The notes beneath the pieces were generated by a model. The model had not been told where the DNA came from. It ran no database searches and worked only from the letters and a program-made list of their open reading frames with translations. Made by a program: the position numbers and the translations under genes. Shown here piece after piece: positions 25,370 through 33,394 of a DNA stretch of 64,000 nt; position 1 is the first letter of the stretch; every line of letters begins with the position of its first letter. Source of the DNA: Candidatus Fimadaptatus faecigallinarum (GTDB lineage Bacteria > Bacillota > Clostridia > Christensenellales > Aristaeellaceae); assembly GCA_018714445.1 (NCBI GenBank), contig DVNK01000014.1, forward strand, positions 1 to 64,000, written 5' to 3'.

Positions 25370-26590
25370 ATGGAAGACCGCAAGTTGATATTCAGGGATA
25401 TAGCCATGCTGGACATGCGCTACGCGGCCCGCGAGGGGCGCAGGCTGCCCGACCGCATTGAGGACGTGGCCCTCATGGTGTGCAACGAGAGCACCGACCT
25501 GTCGAACACCGAGCTGAAGGACGTCGCCAAGGTGCTCATGGTGCCGGACGGCGCGGAGTTTAAGTGCGCCAACGGCGAAGCGGTCATCGCGGCGTCGGAT
25601 GGCGAGGCGGATATGGTGTACCTGCTGGTAAACGGCAGCTGCGTGATTCAGAGCGATGTGACCGCCGATATGCTGCGCCAGCGCTATGCGGGCATATTGG
25701 TAAACGGCGAGATGTGCTGTGCGCGGTCGCATGTCGGCGCGCTGGGCGACAGGCTGAGCGTCAACGGCGCGATGAAAGTATATCCCGATGGCGCGATACT
25801 GCGAATGAACGACGTATTCCGGCTGGACGAACAGACTGTCAGCTCATATGAGCCCGGGCTGTATGCGGTCAGGCGCTTGATAGCGCTGGATACGGATATT
25901 GCGCGCATGGCCTGTGAGCGTGGATTGAGGTTCTTTACGGGCGAGGCCGTGTGCGTGCATGCGGCGCGCGGCCTGCTGAACTCGCTGCTGTTCGAGTGCT
26001 CACCCCGGGTCACAGAGGTGCCGGACGGGTTCGACTATGAGGACGACCTGCACTTTATCAACCGCATAAAGGCGCGGCGGCTGAGGGGCAGGCTGTTCGT
26101 GGACGGCGACGTCGAGCTGGATGCGGAATTGAGCGCTGATGAGCTGAAGCTGGAGGCGCTGCATGCCACCGGTCAGCTAAAGCTTACGCATGCGCAGTTC
26201 GACGGGCTGGGCGATATGGACGTGGACTGCGGTTCGCTCAGGCTGCGCGAACCGGGCGACATTGAGATTGACGGCGATTACGCGCTGGATGCCGCCGCGC
26301 TCGATGCGCTGGACGGACGGCGTGAAATGTGGGTAAGTGGCGATCTGACGCTGGACGAAGATGTGACCGCCGAGCTGATAAGGGGACGGTTCTCCCACAT
26401 AAATGTTAGCGGCGACGTGCGCGCGCCGCGTGCGCTGTGGGCGGTCGTGGCGTCGCTGGGCGATGTGTCCGGCGAGTTTGCGCCGCTGCCTGAACCTGAA
26501 CCCGAGGCTGCTCAGGATGCAGAAGATGACGCTGAACCGCGCGATCCCAACGCAATATACGTCGAAGACGTTGCATATTATGAGTATTAA
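25370..26590 (+). CDS. Unrecognised 406-aa repeat protein in the sigma-factor operon
   Basis: Soluble acidic protein with no signal peptide or membrane helix. It contains at least three spaced repeats of a V-x-G-D/S-x-x-L/I pattern followed by LTAEL-like helices: LVNGSCVIQSDVTADML, FVDGDVELDAELSADEL and WVSGDLTLDEDVTAEL. Two are followed by ILVNGEM or INVSGDV. This looks like a solenoid of short beta strands resembling bactofilin-type or polymer-forming repeats, but the match is not firm. The last ~40 residues are an acidic Pro/Glu tail ending in tyrosines. A GGGAGG site precedes the ATG, and a terminator follows. Confidence 0.6.
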   Translation: MEDRKLIFRDIAMLDMRYAAREGRRLPDRIEDVALMVCNESTDLSNTELKDVAKVLMVPDGAEFKCANGEAVIAASDGEADMVYLLVNGSCVIQSDVTADMLRQRYAGILVNGEMCCARSHVGALGDRLSVNGAMKVYPDGAILRMNDVFRLDEQTVSSYEPGLYAVRRLIALDTDIARMACERGLRFFTGEAVCVHAARGLLNSLLFECSPRVTEVPDGFDYEDDLHFINRIKARRLRGRLFVDGDVELDAELSADELKLEALHATGQLKLTHAQFDGLGDMDVDCGSLRLREPGDIEIDGDYALDAAALDALDGRREMWVSGDLTLDEDVTAELIRGRFSHINVSGDVRAPRALWAVVASLGDVSGEFAPLPEPEPEAAQDAEDDAEPRDPNAIYVEDVAYYEY

Positions 26591-26660
26591 GTCGCCGCGC
26601 GGCGAATGATCGCCCCAAACGCGTGCATTTGAGTTTATAGTACGTTAAAAATTGATGCCG

Positions 26661-26690
26661 GCCGGCGGTAAGCGCCCGCCGGCACTTTAT
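26661..26690 (+). terminator. Rho-independent terminator of the sigma-factor operon
   Basis: GCCGGCGG (26661-26668) pairs with CCGCCGGC (26676-26683), followed by ACTTTATATT. Confidence 0.75.
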
Positions 26691-26708
26691 ATTGACGCGC
26701 ATATGAGG

Positions 26709-26830
26709 TATAATGTAAATCAATATTTCCCGCAGGGGCAATAAGTCGGGCCTGGTAGGGCTGGGCAGCACGGTAGTACGGTAGTTGGCACGCCGACTTG
26801 GGCCGGACGGCAGATGCGTCCGGCGGTTTT
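26709..26830 (+). promoter_or_regulatory. Structured leader with intrinsic terminator upstream of paaK-ior (candidate riboswitch)
   Basis: TATAAT at 26709-26714 gives a start near 26721. AAGTCGG (26743-26749) pairs with CCGACTT (26793-26799), closing a ~43-base internal region that contains a direct repeat ACGGTAGTACGGTAGT. Immediately after comes a terminator hairpin, GCCGGACG (26802-26809) with CGTCCGGC (26817-26824) and GGTTTT. An aptamer-like closed stem followed by a terminator ahead of the gene is the layout of a transcription-attenuating riboswitch. I do not recognise it as a known class. T-box hallmarks are absent. Confidence 0.5.
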
Positions 26831-26889
26831 CCATGCTGAATGCTATCACCTTATCAAAGCCCATTCTGTGAGCAGAGGGGGTTTTTTAT

Positions 26890-28203
26890 TTGTCCAAACC
26901 GATGCGCATGTTCAATCCCGAGATGGAGACTATGCCGCATGAGCAGATGCGCGCGCTGCAACTGGAGCGGCTCAAGCGCATGGTCGCGTACTGCTATGAG
27001 CGCGTGCCGATGTACCGCACGCGCATGGACGAGATGGGCGTCAAGCCCACAGACATTCGCACACTTTCAGACGTGAGCCTGTTGCCGTTCACCGTCAAGG
27101 ACGATGTGCGCGACAACTATCCATACGGACTGCTGGCCGTGCCGATGAAGGAGATAGTGCGGCTGCACGCGTCCTCGGGCACCACCGGCAAGCCCATAAC
27201 CGCCGGTTATACGCGCAACGACCTGAACAACTGGGCTGAGATGGTCGCGCGGCTGTGCGTGGCGGGCGGCGCGTCCGACGAGGACATAGCGCAGATATCG
27301 TTCGGGTACGGGCTGTTCACCGGCGCGCTGGGGCTGCACTACGGCCTGGAAAAGCTGGGCGCGACGGTCGTGCCGGTATCCAGCGGCAACACCGAGCGGC
27401 AGATAATGCTGATGCGCGACTTTGGCGTGACGGTGCTGATAGCCACGCCCGCATACGCGATGTACATGGCCGAGACCGCGGAGCGCATGGGCCTGATACA
27501 CGAGCTCAAGCTCAAGTACGGCATACTGGGCGCGGAAGGCTCCACCGAGGAGATGCGCGCAGAGCTTGAGCGGCGCTGGGGCGGCATAACCGTGACCGAG
27601 AACTACGGCCTGACCGAGATAATGGGCCCGGGCGTCGCCGGCGACTGCATCTACAAGGATGGCATGCACATAAATGAAGACTATTTCTGGTGCGAGGTCG
27701 TGGACCCCGATACCGGTAAGACGCTGCCCGATGGCGAATACGGCGAGCTGGTCATAACCAACCTGGTCAAGGAGGGCCAGCCGATGCTGCGCTACCGCAC
27801 GCACGACATAACCCGCATAATCGACGCGCCCTGCGCGTGCGGACGCACCTCGCGCCGCATAGAGAAGATACGCGGCCGCTCGGACGACATGCTGATAGTG
27901 CGCGGCGTGAACCTGTTCCCGTCGCAGGTGGAGACGGCGCTGCTGGGCGTAAAGGGCATCGGCCCGCACTACGAGATAGTGCTGACCCGCAAGAACTACA
28001 TGGACAAGGTACAGGTCAAGGTCGAGCTGCTGGACGGTTCGCTGCTTGAGAGCTATGGCGCACTGGAGGAGCTCAGGCGCGAGATACAGGCCAACATCCG
28101 CCGCATCTGCCAGCTCGACATGGAGATAACGCTGGTCTCGCCCAACACGCTCAAGCGCTTTGAGGGCAAGGCCCGCCGTGTGACCGACCTGCGCAATCAG
28201 TAA
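26890..28203 (+). CDS. Phenylacetate-CoA ligase family protein (first copy)
   Basis: A 437-residue AMP-forming acyl-CoA ligase of the PaaK type. The short N-terminus ends in ETMPHEQMRALQLERLKRMV. The adenylate-binding P-loop is [12 protein letters not shown], followed by QISFGYGLFTGALGLHYG and [17 protein letters not shown]. The C-terminal lid region has RYRTHDITRI, GRSDDMLIVRGVNLFPSQVE and KRFEGKARRV. Near iorAB it probably activates, or releases, aryl or branched carboxylic acids as CoA esters. The TTG start follows AGAGGGGG by 8 bases. Confidence 0.88.
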   Translation: MSKPMRMFNPEMETMPHEQMRALQLERLKRMVAYCYERVPMYRTRMDEMGVKPTDIRTLSDVSLLPFTVKDDVRDNYPYGLLAVPMKEIVRLHASSGTTGKPITAGYTRNDLNNWAEMVARLCVAGGASDEDIAQISFGYGLFTGALGLHYGLEKLGATVVPVSSGNTERQIMLMRDFGVTVLIATPAYAMYMAETAERMGLIHELKLKYGILGAEGSTEEMRAELERRWGGITVTENYGLTEIMGPGVAGDCIYKDGMHINEDYFWCEVVDPDTGKTLPDGEYGELVITNLVKEGQPMLRYRTHDITRIIDAPCACGRTSRRIEKIRGRSDDMLIVRGVNLFPSQVETALLGVKGIGPHYEIVLTRKNYMDKVQVKVELLDGSLLESYGALEELRREIQANIRRICQLDMEITLVSPNTLKRFEGKARRVTDLRNQ

Positions 28204-28228
28204 CCACAAACGGAGGAATAAGTATTTA

Positions 28229-29959
28229 ATGAAGACGCTAATGCTGGGCAACGAGGCGCTGGCCCGGGGCGCATACGAGGCGGGAGTCGCCGTAGTATCG
28301 TCCTATCCGGGCACGCCCTCGACCGAAATCACCGAGTACGCTTCCGATTATCCCGAGATATACGTCGAATGGGCGCCCAATGAGAAGGTGGCCGTGGAGA
28401 CCGCATGCGGCGCGTCGCTGGGCGGCGTGCGCGCGCTGTCGTGCATGAAGCACGTGGGCCTGAATGTCGCGGCTGACCCGCTGTATACCGCAAGCTATAC
28501 CGGCGTCAACGGCGGTCTGGTCATCGTCGTGTCCGACGACCCGGGCATGCACTCCTCGCAGAACGAGCAGGATTCGCGCAATCATGCGCGCGGCGCGCAG
28601 CTGCCGATGCTCGAGCCCGCCGATAGCCAGGAGGCCGTCGACTTCATAAAGGCCGCATATGAAATGAGTGAAAAATACGATACGCCGGTGCTTATCCGCA
28701 CCACGACCCGCATGGCGCATGCGCGCAGTCTGGTGACCGAGTCGCCGCGCGCCGACATCGAGCGCAAGCCCTACAAGAAGGACCCGATGAAGTACGTCAT
28801 GATGCCGGGCATGGCCAAGGTCCGTCACCTGTACGTCGAGAAGCGCATGAAGGAGCTTGAAAAGGATGCCTGCGACATGCCGCTCAATCGCATAGAGCGC
28901 GGCGACGATTCGATAGGCGTCATCTGCTCGGGCGCGGCGTACCAGTACGTAAAGGAAGCCGCTCCCGAGGTGAGCGTGCTCAAGCTGGGCGTGGTCAATC
29001 CGTTGCCGCGCGCGCTTATAGAGGAGTTTGCGCGCAGCGTCGGCAAGCTCTACGTGATAGAGGAGCTCGAGCCGGTGTTCGAGGAGCAGATAAAGAGCTG
29101 GGGCATCGAGTGCGTCGGCAAGGAGCTGACCGGCCGTCAGGGCGAGCTGAGCGCGCGCCGCGTGATGGAGATACTGGGCCGCAAGGCGCCCGAGTTCCAG
29201 ACGCCGGGCCAGTTGCCGGGGCGTCCGCCGGTCATGTGTCCGGGCTGTCCGCATCGCGGCACGTACTATGTGCTCAGCAAGATGCATCTGCGTGCGACCG
29301 GCGACATAGGCTGCTACACGCTGGGCGCACTCAAGCCCAATGAGGCTATCGACTCGTGCCTGTGCATGGGCGCGTCGATAGGCATGAGCCACGGCCTGGA
29401 GAAGGCTACCAGCGGAGAGTCCAGCCGCGACACCGTGGCCGTGATAGGCGATTCGACGTTTGTGCATTCGGGCATAACCGGCCTGATAAACGCCGTGTAC
29501 AACCACGGCCGCAGCACCGTGCTGATACTGGACAACTCCACGACCGCGATGACCGGCCATCAGCCCAATCCGACTGTGGGATACGACATACGCAAGCAGG
29601 AGACCTACAAGCTGGATCTGGAGACGGTGTGCCGCGCGGTCGGCGTAAACGACGTAAAGACCGTCGACCCCTACGACCTCGACAAGCTGGAGGCCGCGCT
29701 CAAGGACAGCCTCAGCCGCGACGAGGTGTCGGTGATAATCGCGCGCCGTCCGTGCGCGCTGCTGACCAAGGAAAAGAAGCCGGTGTACACGGTCGATGCC
29801 GATAAGTGCCGCAACTGCGGCATGTGCCTGAAGGTGGGCTGCCCCGCGATAGAGCGCGTGGACGGCAAGGCGCATATCGATCCGGCGCTGTGCGTGGGCT
29901 GCGACCTGTGCGCGCGTCTGTGCAAGTTCTCGGCGATAGGAGGCCCGTCATGCAAATAA
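28229..29959 (+). CDS. iorA: Indolepyruvate ferredoxin oxidoreductase, alpha subunit
   Basis: A 576-residue fused TPP enzyme subunit. It oxidatively decarboxylates aryl pyruvates, from Trp, Phe and Tyr transamination, to aryl-acetyl-CoA with reduction of ferredoxin. The pyrimidine domain starts MLGNEALARGAYEAG and has SSYPGTPSTEI. The TPP domain shows PGCPHRGTYYVLSK and GDSTFVHSGITGLINAVYN with DNSTTAMTGHQPNPT. The C-terminus carries two 4Fe-4S motifs, CRNCGMCLKVGCP and CVGCDLCARLCK. GGAGGAATAAG precedes the ATG. The end overlaps iorB. Confidence 0.94.
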   Translation: MKTLMLGNEALARGAYEAGVAVVSSYPGTPSTEITEYASDYPEIYVEWAPNEKVAVETACGASLGGVRALSCMKHVGLNVAADPLYTASYTGVNGGLVIVVSDDPGMHSSQNEQDSRNHARGAQLPMLEPADSQEAVDFIKAAYEMSEKYDTPVLIRTTTRMAHARSLVTESPRADIERKPYKKDPMKYVMMPGMAKVRHLYVEKRMKELEKDACDMPLNRIERGDDSIGVICSGAAYQYVKEAAPEVSVLKLGVVNPLPRALIEEFARSVGKLYVIEELEPVFEEQIKSWGIECVGKELTGRQGELSARRVMEILGRKAPEFQTPGQLPGRPPVMCPGCPHRGTYYVLSKMHLRATGDIGCYTLGALKPNEAIDSCLCMGASIGMSHGLEKATSGESSRDTVAVIGDSTFVHSGITGLINAVYNHGRSTVLILDNSTTAMTGHQPNPTVGYDIRKQETYKLDLETVCRAVGVNDVKTVDPYDLDKLEAALKDSLSRDEVSVIIARRPCALLTKEKKPVYTVDADKCRNCGMCLKVGCPAIERVDGKAHIDPALCVGCDLCARLCKFSAIGGPSCK

Positions 29960-30522
29960 ATATCGTAATAACCGGCGTAGGTGGCCAGGGCACGCTGCTG
30001 GCCAGCCGCATACTGGGCGCGCTTGCCGCCGACAATGGACTGGATGTAAAGGTCAGCGAGGTGCACGGCATGGCGCAGCGCGGCGGCAACGTCGTGACGT
30101 ATGTGCGCATAGGCGACAAGGTGCACTCGCCGCTGGTCGAAAACGGCCAGGCGGATGTCGTGCTGGCATTTGAGCAGCTGGAGGCGCTGCGCGCGCTGCC
30201 ATACCTGAAGATCGGCGGCACGATAGTCGCCAATGAACAGCAGATGATGCCCATGCCCGTGATAATGGGCGTGGCCAAGTACCCCGAGAACATACTGAGC
30301 GAGCTGGCGAGCAAGTGCCACCTGGTGTCGCTGGACGCGCTGGAGCTGGCGCGGCAGGCGGGTTCGCTGCGCTCGGTGAATATAGTGCTCATGGGCGCTA
30401 TGGCGCATGGCATGAGCTTTGCGCGCGAGTCGTGGATACGTGCGATAACCGCCTGCGTGCCGCCCAAGACGCTGGAGGCCAACCTGCGCGCGTTCGACCT
30501 GGGCTGGAACAGCGCGGTCTGA
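29950..30522 (+). CDS. iorB: Indolepyruvate ferredoxin oxidoreductase, beta subunit
   Basis: A 190-residue subunit of the gamma-type fold, starting ITGVGGQGTLLASRILG with SEVHGMAQRGGNVVTYVRIG. It completes IorAB. ATG 29950 overlaps iorA by 10 bases; GATAGGAGG just upstream is a good ribosome binding site. A longer open frame upstream lies inside iorA and is ignored. Confidence 0.92.
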   Translation: MQINIVITGVGGQGTLLASRILGALAADNGLDVKVSEVHGMAQRGGNVVTYVRIGDKVHSPLVENGQADVVLAFEQLEALRALPYLKIGGTIVANEQQMMPMPVIMGVAKYPENILSELASKCHLVSLDALELARQAGSLRSVNIVLMGAMAHGMSFARESWIRAITACVPPKTLEANLRAFDLGWNSAV

Positions 30523-30563
30523 TTGGCATGCGGCCGCGCGCCGATGACGCAACCTAGATATAC

Positions 30564-31907
30564 TTGAAAATAGAAATGGACGTGGAACAATTGAGGCGGA
30601 ACGAATTTCTGATATGGAACAGGCCCATGGAGACCATGGACCGCGAAAAACTGGCCAAGCTTCAGGGCGAGCGCCTGCACAAGACGATACAGCGCGTCTA
30701 CAAAAACGTGCCCATGTACCGCCAGCGCATGCAGGAAAAGGGCCTTGATCCCAACGACATCCGCACAATAGACGACCTGAAGTACCTGCCGTTCACGCAG
30801 AAGACCGACCTGCGCGACAACTACCCGTTCGGGCTGTTTGCGGCGAGCCGCGACGAGATAGTGCGGCTGCACGCGTCCTCGGGCACGACCGGCAAGCCGA
30901 TAGTCGTGGGTTACACACAGAACGACCTGGACGTGTGGGCCGAGCTTATGGCGCGCGGTCTGACGTCTGCGGGCGCGACGCGCCATGACACCGTACAGGT
31001 GTCGTACGGTTACGGCCTGTTCACCGGCGGCCTGGGCGCGCATCAGGGCGCAGAACGCATAGGTGCGACCGTCGTACCCACGTCCAGCGGCAACACCAAG
31101 CGCCAGATAATGCTGATGCAGGACTTTGGCAGCAATGTGCTGTGCTGCACGCCGTCGTATGCGCTGCTGATAGGCGAGACGATACATGAGATGGGCCTGG
31201 ATATCAACAAGTTCAAGCTACGCGCGGGCGTGTTCGGCGCAGAGCCGTGGAGCGAGGAGATGCGCAAGCGCATCGAGGAACTGCTCAATATAGACGCGAT
31301 AGACGTGTATGGCCTGAGCGAGATAATGGGCCCGGGCGTGGCGACCGAATGCCTGTGCAAGCAGGGCATGCACATATCCGAGGACCACGTGATACCCGAG
31401 ATAATCGACCCCGTGACCGGCGAGCAATTGCCCTACGGCGCGCAGGGCGAGCTGGTGTTCACGACGATCACCAAGGAGGGCTTCCCGGCGATACGCTACC
31501 GCACGCACGACATATGCTCGCTCAATGCTGAGCTGTGCGACTGCGGCCGCACGTTCGTGCGCATGAACCGCATAACCGGCCGCACCGACGATATGCTGAT
31601 AATCCGCGGCGTGAACGTGTTCCCGACGCAGGTCGAGTCGGTGCTGATAAACATAGCGGGCGTGCTGCCGCACTACCTGCTGATAGTCGATCGCGTAAAC
31701 GCCACCGACACGCTGGAGATACAGGTCGAGGTTGCAAACGAGCTGTTCTCCGACGAGGTGCGCAAGATGGAGGCGCTGACCAAGCGCATAGAGGGCGAGC
31801 TGCAGAGCGTGCTGCAGCTGCATGCCAACGTCAAGCTCGTGCAGCAGGGCACGATAGAGCGCAGCGAGGGCAAGTCCAAGCGCGTGGTCGACCGCCGCAA
31901 GATCTGA
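30564..31907 (+). CDS. Phenylacetate-CoA ligase family protein (second copy)
   Basis: A 447-residue paralogue of the gene at 26890. The same motifs appear: [77 protein letters not shown] and [10 protein letters not shown]. The two copies differ most at the N-terminus and between residues 200 and 260, so they may have different acid specificities. The start is uncertain. TTG 30564 or ATG 30576 both lack a clear binding site, which is unusual for this locus. It lies 40 bases after iorB, in the same operon. Confidence 0.86.
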   Translation: MKIEMDVEQLRRNEFLIWNRPMETMDREKLAKLQGERLHKTIQRVYKNVPMYRQRMQEKGLDPNDIRTIDDLKYLPFTQKTDLRDNYPFGLFAASRDEIVRLHASSGTTGKPIVVGYTQNDLDVWAELMARGLTSAGATRHDTVQVSYGYGLFTGGLGAHQGAERIGATVVPTSSGNTKRQIMLMQDFGSNVLCCTPSYALLIGETIHEMGLDINKFKLRAGVFGAEPWSEEMRKRIEELLNIDAIDVYGLSEIMGPGVATECLCKQGMHISEDHVIPEIIDPVTGEQLPYGAQGELVFTTITKEGFPAIRYRTHDICSLNAELCDCGRTFVRMNRITGRTDDMLIIRGVNVFPTQVESVLINIAGVLPHYLLIVDRVNATDTLEIQVEVANELFSDEVRKMEALTKRIEGELQSVLQLHANVKLVQQGTIERSEGKSKRVVDRRKI

Positions 31908-31920
31908 TAATCTGGCGCTT

Positions 31921-31952
31921 GCCGGCCTGTGCGGACAGCTGCACGGGCCGGC
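31921..31952 (+). other. GC-rich hairpin between paaK copy 2 and the acetyltransferase gene
   Basis: GCCGGCC-T-GTGC pairs with GCAC-G-GGCCGGC around an 8-base loop. No U-run follows, so it may protect or process the mRNA rather than terminate it. Confidence 0.45.
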
Positions 31953-31976
31953 GTTGCCGGATGGGAGGCGTGGACA

Positions 31977-32462
31977 ATGAAGCCGGAGATAATGGAAGTC
32001 GAACTCAACGACGCCGTCTGTGCGCGGCTGATTGAGCTGTCGCAGGCATGGGCGGACGAGGACAGTTCTTACGGCTACGTCGCCAATACCCGCGCCGATA
32101 TCGAAGGCCATCGCATTTTCGTGGCCCGCGAACAGGGCGAGATAATCGGTTACCTGCTGAGCAGCATGCGCGTGGCGCACAACATCAACTCCATCATCCC
32201 CGACGGTACGGAGTATTTTGAGGTAGATGAGCTGTACGTCGCGGCGGAACACCGCGGCAGCGGAGTCGGCGCGGCGCTGTTTGAGTGCGCGCAGAGTGCG
32301 GCGAGCCAGGTGGCTGAGTACATGATGCTGGGCACCGCCAGCAAGAACTGGCGGGCAGTGCTGCACTTTTACATCGACCGGATGGGCATGGATTACTGGA
32401 GCGCCCGGCTGTTCAAGCGGTTGCGGCGCGACGGCGTAAATGCCCCGGCTGAGCAGCGCTGA
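31977..32462 (+). CDS. GNAT family N-acetyltransferase
   Basis: A 161-residue acetyl-CoA-dependent acetyltransferase. The core is ADIEGHRIFVAREQGEIIGYLL, then YFEVDELYVAAEHRGSGVGAALFE with the acetyl-CoA pyrophosphate loop RGSGVG, and SKNWRAVLHFYIDRMGMDYW. ATG 31977 follows GGGAGGCG. Longer reading from 31929 overlaps the hairpin and lacks a site. Substrate unknown. A 39-bp tandem array begins shortly after the stop. Confidence 0.85.
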   Translation: MKPEIMEVELNDAVCARLIELSQAWADEDSSYGYVANTRADIEGHRIFVAREQGEIIGYLLSSMRVAHNINSIIPDGTEYFEVDELYVAAEHRGSGVGAALFECAQSAASQVAEYMMLGTASKNWRAVLHFYIDRMGMDYWSARLFKRLRRDGVNAPAEQR

Positions 32463-32533
32463 GTGACCGATTGCGGCCCTGCGCCATTGCGGCCCGATGC
32501 CAGATGAGCAGCGTCAAACGAGCGGCGTTAACC

Positions 32534-32770
32534 GAACGGCGTCGGACAGGCGCCAAATCATCGGCATAGTATGAACGGCGTCAGACAGGCGCCAAATCAT
32601 CGGCACAATATGAACGGCGTCAGATAAGCGCCAGATCATCGGCACAATATGAATGGCGTCAGACAGGCGCCAAATCACCGGCGCAATATGAATGGCATCA
32701 GACAGGAGCCAAATCAGCAGCGTCAAATGGACGGCATCAGACAATTGCCAATTTACTGCGCCAAATGAGC
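32534..32770 (+). repeat. Tandem array, 39-bp unit, six copies
   Basis: Unit starts (GAACGGCGTCAGACAGGCGCC-like) are exactly 39 bases apart at 32534, 32573, 32612, 32651, 32690 and 32729, with a partial unit at 32767. Each contains a possible hairpin GGCG-N9-CGCC, and in the last full unit both arms change together to GGCA...TGCC. The array sits in the 500-base gap before the ACT-domain gene. Confidence 0.92.
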
Positions 32771-32884
32771 GGCACCGGGCGTTTGTAAACGGACAGCGCC
32801 AGGCTGTCGGCGGTGAACCGGTACCGGCGCGGCGCGATTGGCCCGGCTGCACAAGGTTATGGCAGGCTTAAAATCAGGTAATAG

Positions 32885-32913
32885 TTGTACGATGCGCAAA
32901 ACCATGGTATAAT
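32885..32913 (+). promoter_or_regulatory. Sigma-A promoter of the ACT-domain / alanine racemase operon
   Basis: TTGTAC (32885-32890) and TATAAT (32908-32913) with a 17-base spacer and an extended TGG before the -10. Confidence 0.75.
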
Positions 32914-32962
32914 AAAGCAAGCTGGCAGTGGGCCGGCAATACGGATATGGGAGGCGTCAGAA

Positions 32963-33394
32963 GTGTTCGTAAAACAGGTTTCGATATTTCTGGAAAACAC
33001 CAAAGGTAGCCTCAAGAAGGTAACGCAGTTGCTGCGTGAAAATGGAATAGACCTGATAGCGCTGTCTATCGCCGATACGCGCGACTTTGGCATACTGCGC
33101 ACGATAGTGTCCGACACCGAAAAGGCTGTGGAGATAGTGCGCAACGCGGGCTATGCGGTCAAGCTGACCGACGTGCTGGCGGTTGCGGTGCCCGATCGGC
33201 CCGGCGGGTTGGATGACGTGCTGGATCTGCTGGACGAGCACGATATAGCGATAGAGTATCTGTACTCGTTTGTGCGCACCAGCGGCGATCACGCGCTAAT
33301 CATATTCCGCGTGGAAAACCTCGAAGCCGCCTCCGAGGCGCTGACCAAGGCGGGAATACAGCTGCTGATGCAGGAACAGGTGCGTACTCTGTGA
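32963..33394 (+). CDS. Tandem ACT-domain amino-acid-binding protein
   Basis: A 143-residue protein made of two ACT domains: residues ~3-68 (VSIFLENTKGSLKKVTQLLRENGIDLIALS) and ~70-140 (VLAVAVPDRPGGLDDVLDLLDEHDIAIEYLYSF). Such stand-alone proteins bind amino acids and are frequently found beside paaK/ior genes in Clostridia, where they may report aromatic or branched amino acid levels. GTG 32963 follows GGGAGG. The stop overlaps the alanine racemase GTG. Confidence 0.85.
   Translation: MFVKQVSIFLENTKGSLKKVTQLLRENGIDLIALSIADTRDFGILRTIVSDTEKAVEIVRNAGYAVKLTDVLAVAVPDRPGGLDDVLDLLDEHDIAIEYLYSFVRTSGDHALIIFRVENLEAASEALTKAGIQLLMQEQVRTL

Noticed and set aside
26709-26830. T-box or known amino-acid riboswitch
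   Set aside because: No T-box antiterminator motif, too short, and no recognisable TPP, lysine, glycine or SAM core. Left as an unnamed structured leader.
28238-29875. 545-residue minus-strand frame opposite iorA
   Set aside because: The plus strand encodes a full, motif-complete IorA. The minus frame is a GC-skew shadow.
32534-32770. CRISPR or iteron-type replication origin
   Set aside because: No spacers between repeats. No replication initiator gene or AT-rich melting region nearby.
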